Source: an uncultured Collinsella sp. (lineage in GTDB: Bacteria > Actinomycetota > Coriobacteriia > Coriobacteriales > Coriobacteriaceae). From it: a stretch of 6,161 nucleotides of DNA. Shown here piece by piece: positions 1 to 5,916 of the stretch. The first letter of the stretch is position 1, and each line of letters begins with the position of its first letter. Below the pieces are notes generated by a model. That model worked only from the letters and a program-made list of their open reading frames with translations, had not been told where the DNA came from and ran no database searches. A program made the position numbers and the translations under genes. The DNA lies in NCBI GenBank assembly GCA_905198825.1, contig CAJKEF010000070.1, positions 1-6,161 of the forward strand, read 5' to 3'.

Positions 1-514
1 AGCAGACGTTCTCGGGGCCGGCCTCCTTGCGATACTGGCGAATGGCCTCGACAAACGGCTGCGACTCGATGTCGCCGATGGTGCCGCCCAACTCAGTGAT
101 GACCACGTCGGAGCCGGTCTGCTCCTCAATACGACGGAACTTATCCTTAATGGCGTTAGTGACGTGCGGAATCACCTGCACGGTGCCGCCCAAAAAGTCA
201 CCGCGACGTTCACGGGCGATCAGGCTCTTATAGATGGCACCAGTCGTAAAGTTGGAATCGCGGGTCAGGTTCTCATCAATAAAGCGCTCGTAGTGGCCCA
301 GGTCCAGATCGGACTCGTAGCCGTCCTCGGTCACAAAGACCTCGCCATGCTGGAACGGGCTCATGGTGCCGGGGTCGACGTTCAGATACGGGTCGGCCTT
401 TTGCATCGTTACCTTGTAGCCGCGCGACTTGAGCAGACGGCCCAGCGAGGCCGCGGTAATACCCTTGCCCAGAGACGAAACCACGCCGCCGGTCACGAAC
501 ACATGCTTGGTCAT
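1..514 (-). CDS. pyrG: CTP synthase, N-terminal part (cut by window edge)
   Basis: CTP synthase makes CTP from UTP, ATP and glutamine in the cytoplasm, the last step of de novo pyrimidine nucleotide synthesis. The visible 171 residues are the start of the N-terminal amidoligase (synthetase) domain; the glutaminase domain lies beyond the window. Family signatures are clear: VTGGVVSSLGKG at residues 7-18 (nucleotide-binding loop), NVDPGTMSPFQHGEVFVTEDG at about 45-65, DLDLGHYERF at 69-78, NFTTG at 88-92, RRGDFLGGTVQVIPH at 103-117 and ELGGTIGDIES at 141-151. D71 and E141 match the Mg-binding acidic residues known in E. coli PyrG (D72, E140). The ATG at 514 begins exactly where the family begins. 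Its ribosome site is weak (AGGT, 8 bases upstream). The next gene upstream is a small regulator that ends in its own terminator, so pyrG probably has its own promoter. Identification is near certain. Confidence 0.97.
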   Translation of the reverse strand, partial: MTKHVFVTGGVVSSLGKGITAASLGRLLKSRGYKVTMQKADPYLNVDPGTMSPFQHGEVFVTEDGYESDLDLGHYERFIDENLTRDSNFTTGAIYKSLIARERRGDFLGGTVQVIPHVTNAIKDKFRRIEEQTGSDVVITELGGTIGDIESQPFVEAIRQYRKEAGPENVC

Positions 515-569
515 ATTGAGTTACCTGCGCTTCCCGTAGAAGTTGTCCATACACATCTTACGGGTCTTC

Positions 570-601
570 ATTGTAATACTCGCGACGCGCGTCGCACACA
601 A
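570..601 (-). promoter_or_regulatory. Candidate pyrG promoter with internal 14-bp palindrome
   Basis: On the minus strand a TTGTGT (601-596) stands 17 bases before TATTAC (578-573); the overlapping TACAAT (575-570) could also serve as the -10. The spacer contains the perfect palindrome GCGACGCGCGTCGC (582-595). A start near 563-566 would leave a leader of about 50 bases before the pyrG ATG at 514. That leader carries a 6-bp inverted repeat (533-538 with 559-564). The boxes match the consensus only in part, so this is a candidate from sequence alone. The palindrome between the boxes is where a dimeric repressor could bind. Confidence 0.4.
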
Positions 602-635
602 TTTTTCTTACGCGCAATCGCATTTCTCCATCTCG

Positions 636-668
636 AAACAAAACGCCGCCCGGTTGCCCAGGCGGCGT
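636..668 (-). terminator. Terminator of the small winged-helix regulator gene
   Basis: A perfect 8-bp stem (643-650 paired with 661-668, ACGCCGCC/GGCGGCGT) has a 10-base loop. On the minus strand it is followed by TTTGTTT (642-636). It sits 25 bases after the regulator stop codon at 693, as expected for an intrinsic terminator separating that gene from pyrG. The U-tract is interrupted by one G, so some read-through is possible. Confidence 0.75.
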
Positions 669-692
669 CGTTTCCACTATGAATACACGCTG

Positions 693-1031
693 TTATCGAT
701 CGGCGACTTCGTCCTTGATCAAGTCCTGCACGAGCATACCGGCACGGATGCCCTCTAGATACCATTCGCCACGCTCCGTGAGACAAATACCATTTGCGAG
801 CTGGCCGCCGTCGTCGCTGTAGCGCGAGACGACCTCAATGATGTCTTCGGATTCCAAGCGTTCAATTGCCGCGCGGGCGCGATACGGAGACACCCCCACA
901 CGCTCGGCAAGCGTCTTTCGCGAAAAGCCATAAAATCCGCCGTTGTCTTCGGACTGCTGTGCAATCTCCATCAGCACCTGCACCTCGACACGCTTCATAT
1001 CGTTGACACTCGCACGACCCTTGCCAGCCAT
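693..1031 (-). CDS. Small winged-helix DNA-binding protein, probable transcriptional regulator
   Basis: The product has 112 residues. I do not recognise a named family, but the architecture is that of a single winged-helix domain. A lead helix (about 11-27, MKRVEVQVLMEIAQQ) is followed by a helix-turn-helix at about 38-60, where SRKTLAERVGVSPYRARAAI reads as helix, turn and recognition helix. Then come a two-strand wing (about 64-85, with SDDGG at the turn and ending CLTERG) and a C-terminal helix (88-107). The layout resembles MarR/PadR or GntR-type DNA-binding domains without an effector domain, so it may act as a dimeric repressor or activator. The ATG at 1031 is chosen because GAGGAGG (1043-1037) stands 5 bases upstream. 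A TTG at 1142 would add 37 residues that do not resemble a protein domain. The gene lies between a UPF0371 gene and pyrG, with terminators on both sides, so it is probably transcribed alone. Its targets are unknown; its own leader and the pyrG promoter palindrome are candidates. Confidence 0.82.
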   Translation of the reverse strand: MAGKGRASVNDMKRVEVQVLMEIAQQSEDNGGFYGFSRKTLAERVGVSPYRARAAIERLESEDIIEVVSRYSDDGGQLANGICLTERGEWYLEGIRAGMLVQDLIKDEVADR

Positions 1032-1089
1032 GGCAGCCTCCTCAAACCGAACACGGGCATCACTTGCACCGTGCGCGACCGGCACACCC

Positions 1090-1115
1090 CATGATGGCCG
1101 GCAACATCCATCATG
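1090..1115 (-). promoter_or_regulatory. Inverted repeat in the regulator's upstream region
   Basis: CATGATGG (1090-1097) and CCATCATG (1108-1115) form a perfect 8-bp inverted repeat with a 10-base spacer, centred about 70 bases upstream of the regulator ATG. It could be an operator used for autoregulation by the downstream winged-helix protein, or a leader hairpin in its mRNA. The sequence alone does not decide. Confidence 0.4.
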
Positions 1116-1150
1116 CGGCATCCCCGCAAAAGGATGAAACAATTAGGGTT

Positions 1151-1158
1151 ATTGTATA
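1151..1158 (-). promoter_or_regulatory. Candidate -10 region for the small regulator gene
   Basis: The minus strand reads TATACAAT here, a fair match to a -10 box (TACAAT or TATACA). I see no convincing -35 at 16-18 bases. Transcription from here would give a leader of about 110 bases containing the 1090-1115 inverted repeat. It lies between the UPF0371 terminator and the regulator, where a promoter is expected. Confidence 0.3.
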
Positions 1159-1221
1159 CCGCCCAAATCGCTTATAGGCAGGTAAACGGGCTAATTTTAG
1201 GTTAAACGGTAGCTTTGTTGA

Positions 1222-1261
1222 TAAAAGGGGCACACCGAACGTATATCCGATGCGCCCCTTT
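1222..1261 (-). terminator. Intrinsic terminator after the UPF0371/DUF1846 gene
   Basis: AAAGGGGC (1224-1231) pairs with GCCCCTTT (1254-1261). The stem extends three more pairs inward to 1234/1251, one of them a G-U pair only in minus-strand RNA. On the minus strand it ends in CCCCTTTTAT. It begins 20 bases after the stop codon at 1281. Position, the G-U pair and the T-run all fit termination of the minus-strand gene. Confidence 0.75.
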
Positions 1262-1280
1262 CAGACCAATTTATCTAGGC

Positions 1281-2762
1281 TTAGCGGTGGAAGAAACCAC
1301 GGCGCTCGAACTTGGGCTCGCAGCACACGTTGATGCCCAGCTTGCGCAACACCGTCTCGTCCGTCGGCGAGATGATCACGCTAAAGAAGGCATCGCAGCC
1401 GCGCAGCTGCTCCAGGCCCGAAAGGACGCGGGCCGCCGTCTCGCTCGTTGCCGAGGTAATCGAGAGCGCCATAAGCGTCTCGTCGGTGTGCAGGCGCGGG
1501 TTCTTGCTACCCAGGAAATGCGTCTTGAGCTTGCTGATAGGCTCGATCGCCTCATCGCTAATGACCTCGAGCTCAAGGTCAACGCCCGAGACATGCTTAA
1601 GTGCATTCATGATGAGCGAGCTCGCGGCGCCCAGGCGCGTGGAAGTCTTGCCGGTCACCACGGAGCCATCGGGCATGACCATGGCGCCTACGGGGCCACC
1701 CGTCAGCTGCTCCCTGGTAAGGGCGGCCGAGCGTGCCGGCGAGTAATTCTTGTCGATACCAGCCTTCTTCATAATGATCTTGAGACGGTCGACTTGCTCA
1801 TCGCCCACGCCGGTACGGCGCACATTTTCGACCGCGGTAAAGTAGCGGCGGACGATCTCCATCTTGGAAGCGTCGCGGCAGGCATCGTCATCGGTAATGG
1901 CAAAACCGACCATATTGACGCCCATGTCCGTGGGGCTCTGGTAGGGGCTCTTGCCCAGGATCTTTTCCATCAGGGCACGGACCACCGGGAAGGCCTCGAC
2001 GTCACGGTTGTAGTTGACCGTGGTCTTGTTGTAGGCCTCCAAGTGGAAGGAGTCGATGATGTTGGCGTCGTCGAGATCTGCCGTGGCGGCCTCGTAGGCG
2101 ATGTTGACCGGATGCGTGAGGGGAAGGTTCCAGACCGGGAAGGTCTCGAACTTGGCGTAGCCGGCAGCGGTGCCGTGTTTGTGCTCGTGATAGAGCTGAG
2201 ACAGGCAGGTGGCGAGCTTGCCCGAGCCAGGGCCGGGCGCCGTCACGACAACGAGCGGACGCGTGGTCTCGACGAACTCGTTCTTGCCGTAGCCTTCGTC
2301 AGAAACGATCAGATCGACGTCGTGCGGATAGCCCTCAATGGGATAGTGCAGCTTGGCGGGAATGCCGAGTGCATTCAGACGATTGCGGAAGACGTCGGCA
2401 GCGGGCTGACCGGCATACTGCGTGATAACCACGGCCGCGACAGCAAAACCGTTGCCGCGGAACAGGTCGACCAGGCGCAAGACGTCCTCGTCATAGGTAA
2501 TGCCCAGGTCGCCACGGGCCTTGTTCTTCTCGATATGGTTTGCATTGATTGCGATGATGACCTCGACGTCGTCGGCAATGCTCTTGAGCATGCGAAACTT
2601 GCTGTCCGGCTCAAAACCCGGCAGCACGCGGCTCGCGTGATAGTCGTCAAACAGCTTGCCGCCAAACTCCAAATACAGCTTGCCGCCAAACTGCGAGATG
2701 CGCTCCTTAATATGAGCGGCCTGCAGCTCGATATACTTCGCGTTGTCGAAACCCTGGCGCAT
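1281..2762 (-). CDS. UPF0371 / DUF1846 family protein, function unknown
   Basis: The product has 493 residues, the usual full length for this family (about 490-505). Recognition rests on the N-terminal block from FDNAKYIELQAAHIKERI through KLYLEFGGKLFDDYHASRVLPGF (about residues 4-50), the following IEKNKARGDLGITYDEDVLRL (about 77-97), and VVITQY. These are conserved in DUF1846 proteins of Firmicutes and Actinobacteria. The biochemical role is not established to my knowledge. A glycine-rich VTAPGPGSGK at about 173-182 looks like a P-loop, and a second stretch, VVTGKTSTRLGAASS, lies at about 368-382; nucleotide or phosphate binding is only an inference. No signal peptide or membrane segment is visible, so it should be cytoplasmic. 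The ATG at 2762 is chosen over an in-frame ATG at 2786 because GGGAG lies 6 bases upstream, the family homology begins here, and 2786 would be only about 9 bases from the expected transcript start. The gene has its own promoter and terminator and so appears monocistronic. Confidence 0.92.
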   Translation of the reverse strand: MRQGFDNAKYIELQAAHIKERISQFGGKLYLEFGGKLFDDYHASRVLPGFEPDSKFRMLKSIADDVEVIIAINANHIEKNKARGDLGITYDEDVLRLVDLFRGNGFAVAAVVITQYAGQPAADVFRNRLNALGIPAKLHYPIEGYPHDVDLIVSDEGYGKNEFVETTRPLVVVTAPGPGSGKLATCLSQLYHEHKHGTAAGYAKFETFPVWNLPLTHPVNIAYEAATADLDDANIIDSFHLEAYNKTTVNYNRDVEAFPVVRALMEKILGKSPYQSPTDMGVNMVGFAITDDDACRDASKMEIVRRYFTAVENVRRTGVGDEQVDRLKIIMKKAGIDKNYSPARSAALTREQLTGGPVGAMVMPDGSVVTGKTSTRLGAASSLIMNALKHVSGVDLELEVISDEAIEPISKLKTHFLGSKNPRLHTDETLMALSITSATSETAARVLSGLEQLRGCDAFFSVIISPTDETVLRKLGINVCCEPKFERRGFFHR

Positions 2763-2768
2763 ATATGG

Positions 2769-2773
2769 CTCCC
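2769..2773 (-). promoter_or_regulatory. Ribosome binding site deciding the UPF0371 start
   Basis: GGGAG on the minus strand ends 6 bases before the ATG at 2762. The alternative ATG at 2786 has no purine-rich site upstream. This favours the 493-residue product. Confidence 0.65.
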
Positions 2774-2801
2774 GTCCCGTTTCCATTTAATGTTCTAGGC
2801 G

Positions 2802-2807
2802 ATTATA
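2802..2807 (-). promoter_or_regulatory. Consensus -10 box (TATAAT) for the UPF0371 gene
   Basis: The minus strand has a perfect TATAAT. Transcription would start near 2795, leaving a leader of about 33 bases before the ATG at 2762. The -35 is poor: GTGTTG at a 17-base spacing or TGTTGG at 16. This may be a weak or activator-assisted promoter. Its position just upstream of a monocistronic gene supports it. Confidence 0.6.
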
Positions 2808-2869
2808 ACGGAGCAGACCCTCCCCAACACCCAAGCAACCAACGGGCATCAACCAAACACGTCATTGAT

Positions 2870-2938
2870 AAGTTGCGGTGGAATAATTCCTGTTTAACCC
2901 CTCATGACGGCCAAACAGGAACTATTCCACCGCAACTT
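2870..2938. repeat. 26-bp near-perfect inverted repeat (long hairpin)
   Basis: The arms are 2870-2895 and 2913-2938, with a 17-base loop. The left arm begins AAGTTGCGGTGGAATA and the right arm ends TATTCCACCGCAACTT. Of 26 positions only one does not match (2886 A against 2922 C); in minus-strand RNA this is a G-U pair, so that RNA pairs along the full arm. Neither side has a strong T-run directly after the stem, so it is not a typical terminator. It could be a REP/MITE-like palindrome, an RNA processing site or a protein-binding site. It lies 63 bases upstream of the UPF0371 -10 box. Confidence 0.85.
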
Positions 2939-3013
2939 CCCCTTTTGGCGCAAAGTAACCTGATCCCTTTGCACCAACAACAGAAACGTCGCAGGTTGAG
3001 CATAAGTCAGCGA

Positions 3014-3113
3014 GCGACGTCCAGGACGTACAAGTTGGCATGAAAAAGGCAAGGCATAGACCTTCTGGTCATGCCTTGCCTTTTGAATGACAAATTGTCG
3101 TCCTGGGCGGCGC
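3014..3113. repeat. About 100-bp nested hairpin enclosing a terminator
   Basis: The outer arms 3014-3028 and 3099-3113 pair at 14 of 15 positions: one G-T wobble (3020/3107), one mismatch (3017/3110), and 8 uninterrupted pairs in CCAGGACG/CGTCCTGG. Inside, after a bulged T at 3029, 3030-3037 pairs with 3091-3098 except at one position. The core is the perfect 14-bp terminator stem described separately. Pairing is therefore almost continuous across the element. The pentamer CAGCG occurs just outside both ends (3008-3012 and 3115-3119), which could be a target duplication or chance. The segment 3014-3020 can instead pair with 2986-2992, so two alternative folds exist. Confidence 0.7.
3043..3084 (-). 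terminator. Strong bidirectional intrinsic terminator
   Basis: AAAAGGCAAGGCAT (3044-3057) pairs perfectly with 3071-3084. A bulged A (3058) and four more pairs (3059-3062 with 3067-3070) follow, closed by a TTCT loop. On the minus strand the stem runs into TTTTT (3047-3043), and on the plus strand into TTTT (3081-3084). It is the only good rho-independent terminator downstream of the carrier gene, about 210 bases after its stop, and probably ends the arc transcript. Confidence 0.85.
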
Positions 3114-3126
3114 ACAGCGTCGACTG

Positions 3127-3294
3127 GTTGCGCGGTTCGTAGAACCGCGCAACATGAGAGCGCCCCCTCCCGCGCACGGAACGGGAGGGGGCTAAAGGTA
3201 GGAGTCTACCGGTGGGTTGACCCCACCGGACAGACGATGACCAGATGATCCTTTACAGGATCGTCAAGGTTTCCGTGGGGTACCCGTTGGGTAC
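3127..3294. other. Array of five hairpins after the carrier gene
   Basis: Five separate inverted repeats follow one another with short gaps. (1) 3127-3138 with 3142-3153: 12 perfect pairs, loop GTA. (2) 3162-3172 with 3182-3192: 11 perfect GC-rich pairs, 9-base loop. (3) 3209-3216 with 3222-3229: 8 pairs, plus an outer GTCT/AGAC (3204-3207, 3232-3235). (4) 3244-3252 with 3257-3265: 9 pairs including one wobble, loop TTAC. (5) 3280-3285 with 3289-3294: 6 pairs, loop GTT, directly abutting the carrier stop codon. None is followed by a proper T-run on the minus strand. There is no credible coding frame here. With the two larger elements at 2870-2938 and 3014-3113 these make most of the gene-free stretch 2870-3294. 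It would be transcribed as the 3' untranslated region of the arc message, or as a separate structured RNA. Confidence 0.7.
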
Positions 3295-4773
3295 TTAGAG
3301 CAACACGCAGGCGACGGTCAGGATGATGGCGCAGACGACGGAGAGCGCGACGATGAGCTTAAGGGCAAACTTGAGCCAGGTCGTCCACTCGATCTTGGCC
3401 AGGGCGAGACCGCCCATGATGGCGCCGGAGGTCGGGGTGAACAGGTTCACGACACCGATGGCGGCGGAGAAGATCATGACCATGACCTCGGGCGAGAAGC
3501 CGAGCTTAACAGCCAGCGGTCCCATGATGGGCATGGAGACGGTGGCCATACCGGAGGTCGAGGGGATCAGGAAGGACAGGCCGAAGTAGACCAGGAAGCT
3601 CATGGGAGCGAAGATCACGCCGGACAGGCCAGCCAGGGCATTGGCGGCAGCGTCGAGGACGTAGACGTCGAGGCCGGTGTTAGCCATGAGGACGGAGATG
3701 CCACGGGCGAGGGCGATGACGAGAACAACGGACATCATGTCGGCAGCGCCGGTGATGAAGGTGTTGACGATCTGCTTCTCGGACAGGCCACCGATGATAC
3801 CGATCAGGATAGCCATGAGGAAGAACCAGGTGGAAGCCTCGTCGAAGTACCACTGGCCAATGGGCAGGCCGGTGATCAGGGCAGACCAGCCCTGGACGAC
3901 GGCGTTACCGTCGGCGTCGTAGACAGCGCCAGCGTCGAAGAAGTTGGCGACGCCCTCGTTGAGGTCGGCCAGCGGGATGAAGCCGACGATCATGACGACG
4001 AAGGTGAAGGCGAAGGCGATCAGAACACCCTTCTGACGACCGGTGAGCTTGACCTCCTTGTGGACCTCGGAAGCAGCCTTGCCATGTGCCTCTTCGGCGT
4101 CCTTGAGTTCCTGCATCGAGAGGATGGTGGAACCCTTGTCAGCCTTGACCTTCTTGGCATAGCTCATAACGAAGAAGATGGACATGGCAGTGGTAACAAT
4201 CCACAGGACGGCACCGAGGCCGATGATGATGGACTGGTTGACCTCAATGCCAACGCCGGTCAGAGCGTCGACAGCAGCGCCGACGGCGAACGGGTTAACC
4301 GTGGAGCCCAGGCAGCCGCAGCCAGCGCCGAGCAGGACGGTAGCGGCGCCGACCATCGGGTCGAAGCCGGCAGCCATCATGGTAGCGGCGAGCAGGGCGT
4401 AGAAGGGAACGGTCTCCTCGCACATACCATAGGTGGTACCACCGAGGGAGAAGATGAGCATCAGCACGGGAATGAGCATGATCTCGTTGCCCTTAAGCTT
4501 CTGCACCAGAACGGCAATGCCGTTGTCCAGGGCGCCGGTCTCGGTCATCATGCCGAGGAAGCCGCCCAGGATCATAACGAAGAGGCAGACGGGCAGAGCG
4601 TCAGCGAAGCCCTTAATCGGGGCGGTGCAGAAATCGCTCAGACGGGCGGCAGTAACCGCGCCGCCGGACGTGCCGGAGACGATAACGGTAACTACTGCAA
4701 CAATTGCCAGCAGAGCAAGAAGAATGGTGAACGATGAAGGCATACCGCGCTTTTTCTTAGCGGTCTCAGTCAT
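3295..4773 (-). CDS. arcD: YfcC-family membrane carrier, probable arginine/ornithine antiporter
   Basis: The product has 492 residues and is a polytopic inner-membrane carrier with about 11-13 hydrophobic segments. The clearest are 14-33, 60-79, 99-115, 122-137, 181-203, 249-267, 316-332, 345-362, 385-404, 426-445 and 467-490. Family marks of the YfcC/COG1288 (C4-dicarboxylate-carrier-like) group are GGTTYGMCEETVPFY at 111-125, GCGCLGSTVNPFAVG at 151-165, PSTSGMA at 404-410 and TPTSGAIMGG at 446-455. A charged cytoplasmic loop (206-250) separates the halves. Family members beside arcA/arcB are commonly annotated as the arginine/ornithine exchanger, in place of the unrelated APC-type ArcD. The substrate is inferred from context, and the symbol is used in that functional sense. 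The ATG at 4773 is chosen because a G-rich ribosome site lies 9 bases upstream; ATGs at 4800 and 4782 are in frame but poorly placed. The gene follows arcB by 147 bases, across a hairpin. Confidence 0.88.
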   Translation of the reverse strand: MTETAKKKRGMPSSFTILLALLAIVAVVTVIVSGTSGGAVTAARLSDFCTAPIKGFADALPVCLFVMILGGFLGMMTETGALDNGIAVLVQKLKGNEIMLIPVLMLIFSLGGTTYGMCEETVPFYALLAATMMAAGFDPMVGAATVLLGAGCGCLGSTVNPFAVGAAVDALTGVGIEVNQSIIIGLGAVLWIVTTAMSIFFVMSYAKKVKADKGSTILSMQELKDAEEAHGKAASEVHKEVKLTGRQKGVLIAFAFTFVVMIVGFIPLADLNEGVANFFDAGAVYDADGNAVVQGWSALITGLPIGQWYFDEASTWFFLMAILIGIIGGLSEKQIVNTFITGAADMMSVVLVIALARGISVLMANTGLDVYVLDAAANALAGLSGVIFAPMSFLVYFGLSFLIPSTSGMATVSMPIMGPLAVKLGFSPEVMVMIFSAAIGVVNLFTPTSGAIMGGLALAKIEWTTWLKFALKLIVALSVVCAIILTVACVLL

Positions 4774-4782
4774 AGTTCTCAT

Positions 4783-4790
4783 CCCCCCTT
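4783..4790 (-). promoter_or_regulatory. Ribosome binding site deciding the carrier start
   Basis: The minus strand reads AAGGGGGG and ends 9 bases before the ATG at 4773. An ATG at 4782 would directly abut it, and the ATG at 4800 lies upstream of it, so 4773 is the best start. Confidence 0.65.
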
Positions 4791-4873
4791 CATAAATCAT
4801 TTAACTTTCTCGCGCGAAGCGGATCTTCCGTGCCGTGCCCACCGCCCGACGCGAGATATTTACCAGACAAAGC

Positions 4874-4905
4874 CGCTCGGGGTGTGCAGCAAGACACCCC
4901 GAGCG
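4874..4905 (-). terminator. Strong hairpin after arcB, partial terminator or processing stem
   Basis: A perfect 12-bp GC-rich stem (CGCTCGGGGTGT, 4874-4885, with 4894-4905) has an 8-base loop and starts 15 bases after the arcB stop. On the minus strand it is followed by GCTTTGTCT, a weak U-tract. It probably lets part of the transcripts continue into the carrier gene, or protects the arcAB message from 3' exonucleases. I see no convincing separate promoter for the carrier between here and its start. Confidence 0.6.
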
Positions 4906-4920
4906 AGATGCTAGATGCTC

Positions 4921-5916
4921 CTACTTGAGCGTAGCGTACATAACAGCCTTGATGGTGTGCATGCGGTTCTCGGCCTCGTCGAAGACCTTGGAAGCGGGGC
5001 TCTCGAAGACCTCGTCGGTGACCTCCTGCTCGGTGATGCCGAACTGCTCGCACTTCTCGGCGCCAATGGTGGTGTTGGTGTCGTGGAAGCTGGGCAGGCA
5101 GTGCAGGAAGATGGCACCCGGGTTGGCCATAGCCATGACCTCGGAGGTAACGCGATACGGGGTGAGCTGAGCGATGCGCTCAGCCCAGACCTCGTCGGGC
5201 TCGCCCATGGAGACCCACACGTCGGTGTAGATAACGTCGGCACCGGTGACGCCGTCCTTGACGTCGGTGGTCAGCTTGATGGTGCAGCCGTTGGCCTCGG
5301 CGATGGGCTTGCAGGCCTCGATGACGTCGTCGGCGGGCATGCACTCCTCGGGGCCGCAGGCCACGAAGTTCATGCCGAGCTTGGAGCAGACAACCATGAG
5401 GGAGCGAGCAACGTTGTTCTTGCAGTCGCCCATGAAGACGAGGGTCTTACCCTTGATGTCGTAGTTGAAGTTCTCCTGGACGGTCAGGATGTCGGCAAGC
5501 ATCTGGGTGGGGTGCCACTCGGTGGTCAGGCCGTTCCACACGGGCACGCCGGACTTGGCAGCGAGCTCCTCGACGTCGTCCTGGGCAAAGCCACGGAACT
5601 CGATGCCGTCATACATGCGGCCGAGAACGCGGGCGGTGTCCTCGATGGACTCCTTCTTGCCCATCTGCGACGAACCGGGATCGAGGTAGGTGACGCCCAT
5701 GCCCAGATCCATGCCGCCGACCTCGAAGGCGCAGCGGGTACGAGTGGAGGTCTTCTGGAAGAGCAGAACGATGTTCTTGCCCTCGAGATAGCGGTGCGGA
5801 ACGCCAGCGCGCTTCATGTCCTTGAAGTTCTTGGAAAGCTTGAGCAAGTACTCGATCTCCTCGGTGGAGAGGTCGAGGAGCTTGAGGAAGCTACGGCCGG
5901 AGAGGTTAACACCCAT
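4921..5916 (-). CDS. arcB: Ornithine carbamoyltransferase (catabolic context)
   Basis: The product has 331 residues, the normal length for the family, and is a cytoplasmic enzyme. In the arginine deiminase pathway it converts citrulline and phosphate to ornithine and carbamoyl phosphate. Visible motifs are the carbamoyl-phosphate loop STRTR at 57-61 (in FQKTSTRTRCAFEVGG), HPTQ at 135-138 (in WHPTQMLADILT), GDCKNN at 163-168, DVWVSMGE at 232-239 (the SMG ornithine loop) and HCLP at 272-275 with the conserved cysteine. Together they exclude aspartate carbamoyltransferase. The ATG at 5916 has AAAGGA 8 bases upstream and matches the usual start of the family. A GTG at 6006 would add 30 residues encoded through two hairpins and is rejected. 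It lies 105 bases after arcA. Sequence alone does not separate catabolic from anabolic enzymes; the catabolic role is inferred from arcA and the carrier. Confidence 0.95.
   Translation of the reverse strand: MGVNLSGRSFLKLLDLSTEEIEYLLKLSKNFKDMKRAGVPHRYLEGKNIVLLFQKTSTRTRCAFEVGGMDLGMGVTYLDPGSSQMGKKESIEDTARVLGRMYDGIEFRGFAQDDVEELAAKSGVPVWNGLTTEWHPTQMLADILTVQENFNYDIKGKTLVFMGDCKNNVARSLMVVCSKLGMNFVACGPEECMPADDVIEACKPIAEANGCTIKLTTDVKDGVTGADVIYTDVWVSMGEPDEVWAERIAQLTPYRVTSEVMAMANPGAIFLHCLPSFHDTNTTIGAEKCEQFGITEQEVTDEVFESPASKVFDEAENRMHTIKAVMYATLK

Noticed and set aside
164..682. A plus-strand open frame of 172 codons
   Set aside because: It runs antisense to pyrG, across the candidate pyrG promoter and through the regulator terminator. 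No ribosome site or domain was seen.
1032..1142. Longer N-terminus for the winged-helix protein from a TTG at 1142
   Set aside because: The added 37 residues do not look like a domain. The TTG has no good ribosome site, whereas the ATG at 1031 has GAGGAGG at ideal spacing.
1215..2798. A 527-codon open frame on the plus strand opposite the UPF0371 gene
   Set aside because: It lies fully antisense to a well-recognised family protein and has no recognisable domain or ribosome site. Long antisense frames are common in GC-rich DNA with strong codon bias.
2894..3115. A 73-codon minus-strand frame in the hairpin region
   Set aside because: It crosses the terminator core and one arm of the long inverted repeat, and shows no start signal or protein-like pattern.
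3162..3192. The 11-bp GC-rich hairpin as an independent terminator
   Set aside because: The stem is strong but has no T-run on either side, so I list it only as part of the hairpin array.
4060..4737. A 225-codon open frame on the plus strand opposite the carrier gene
   Set aside because: It is antisense to a clear YfcC-family gene. Its composition, rich in Gly, Asp, Glu, His and Asn, is what the reverse of hydrophobic membrane codons gives.
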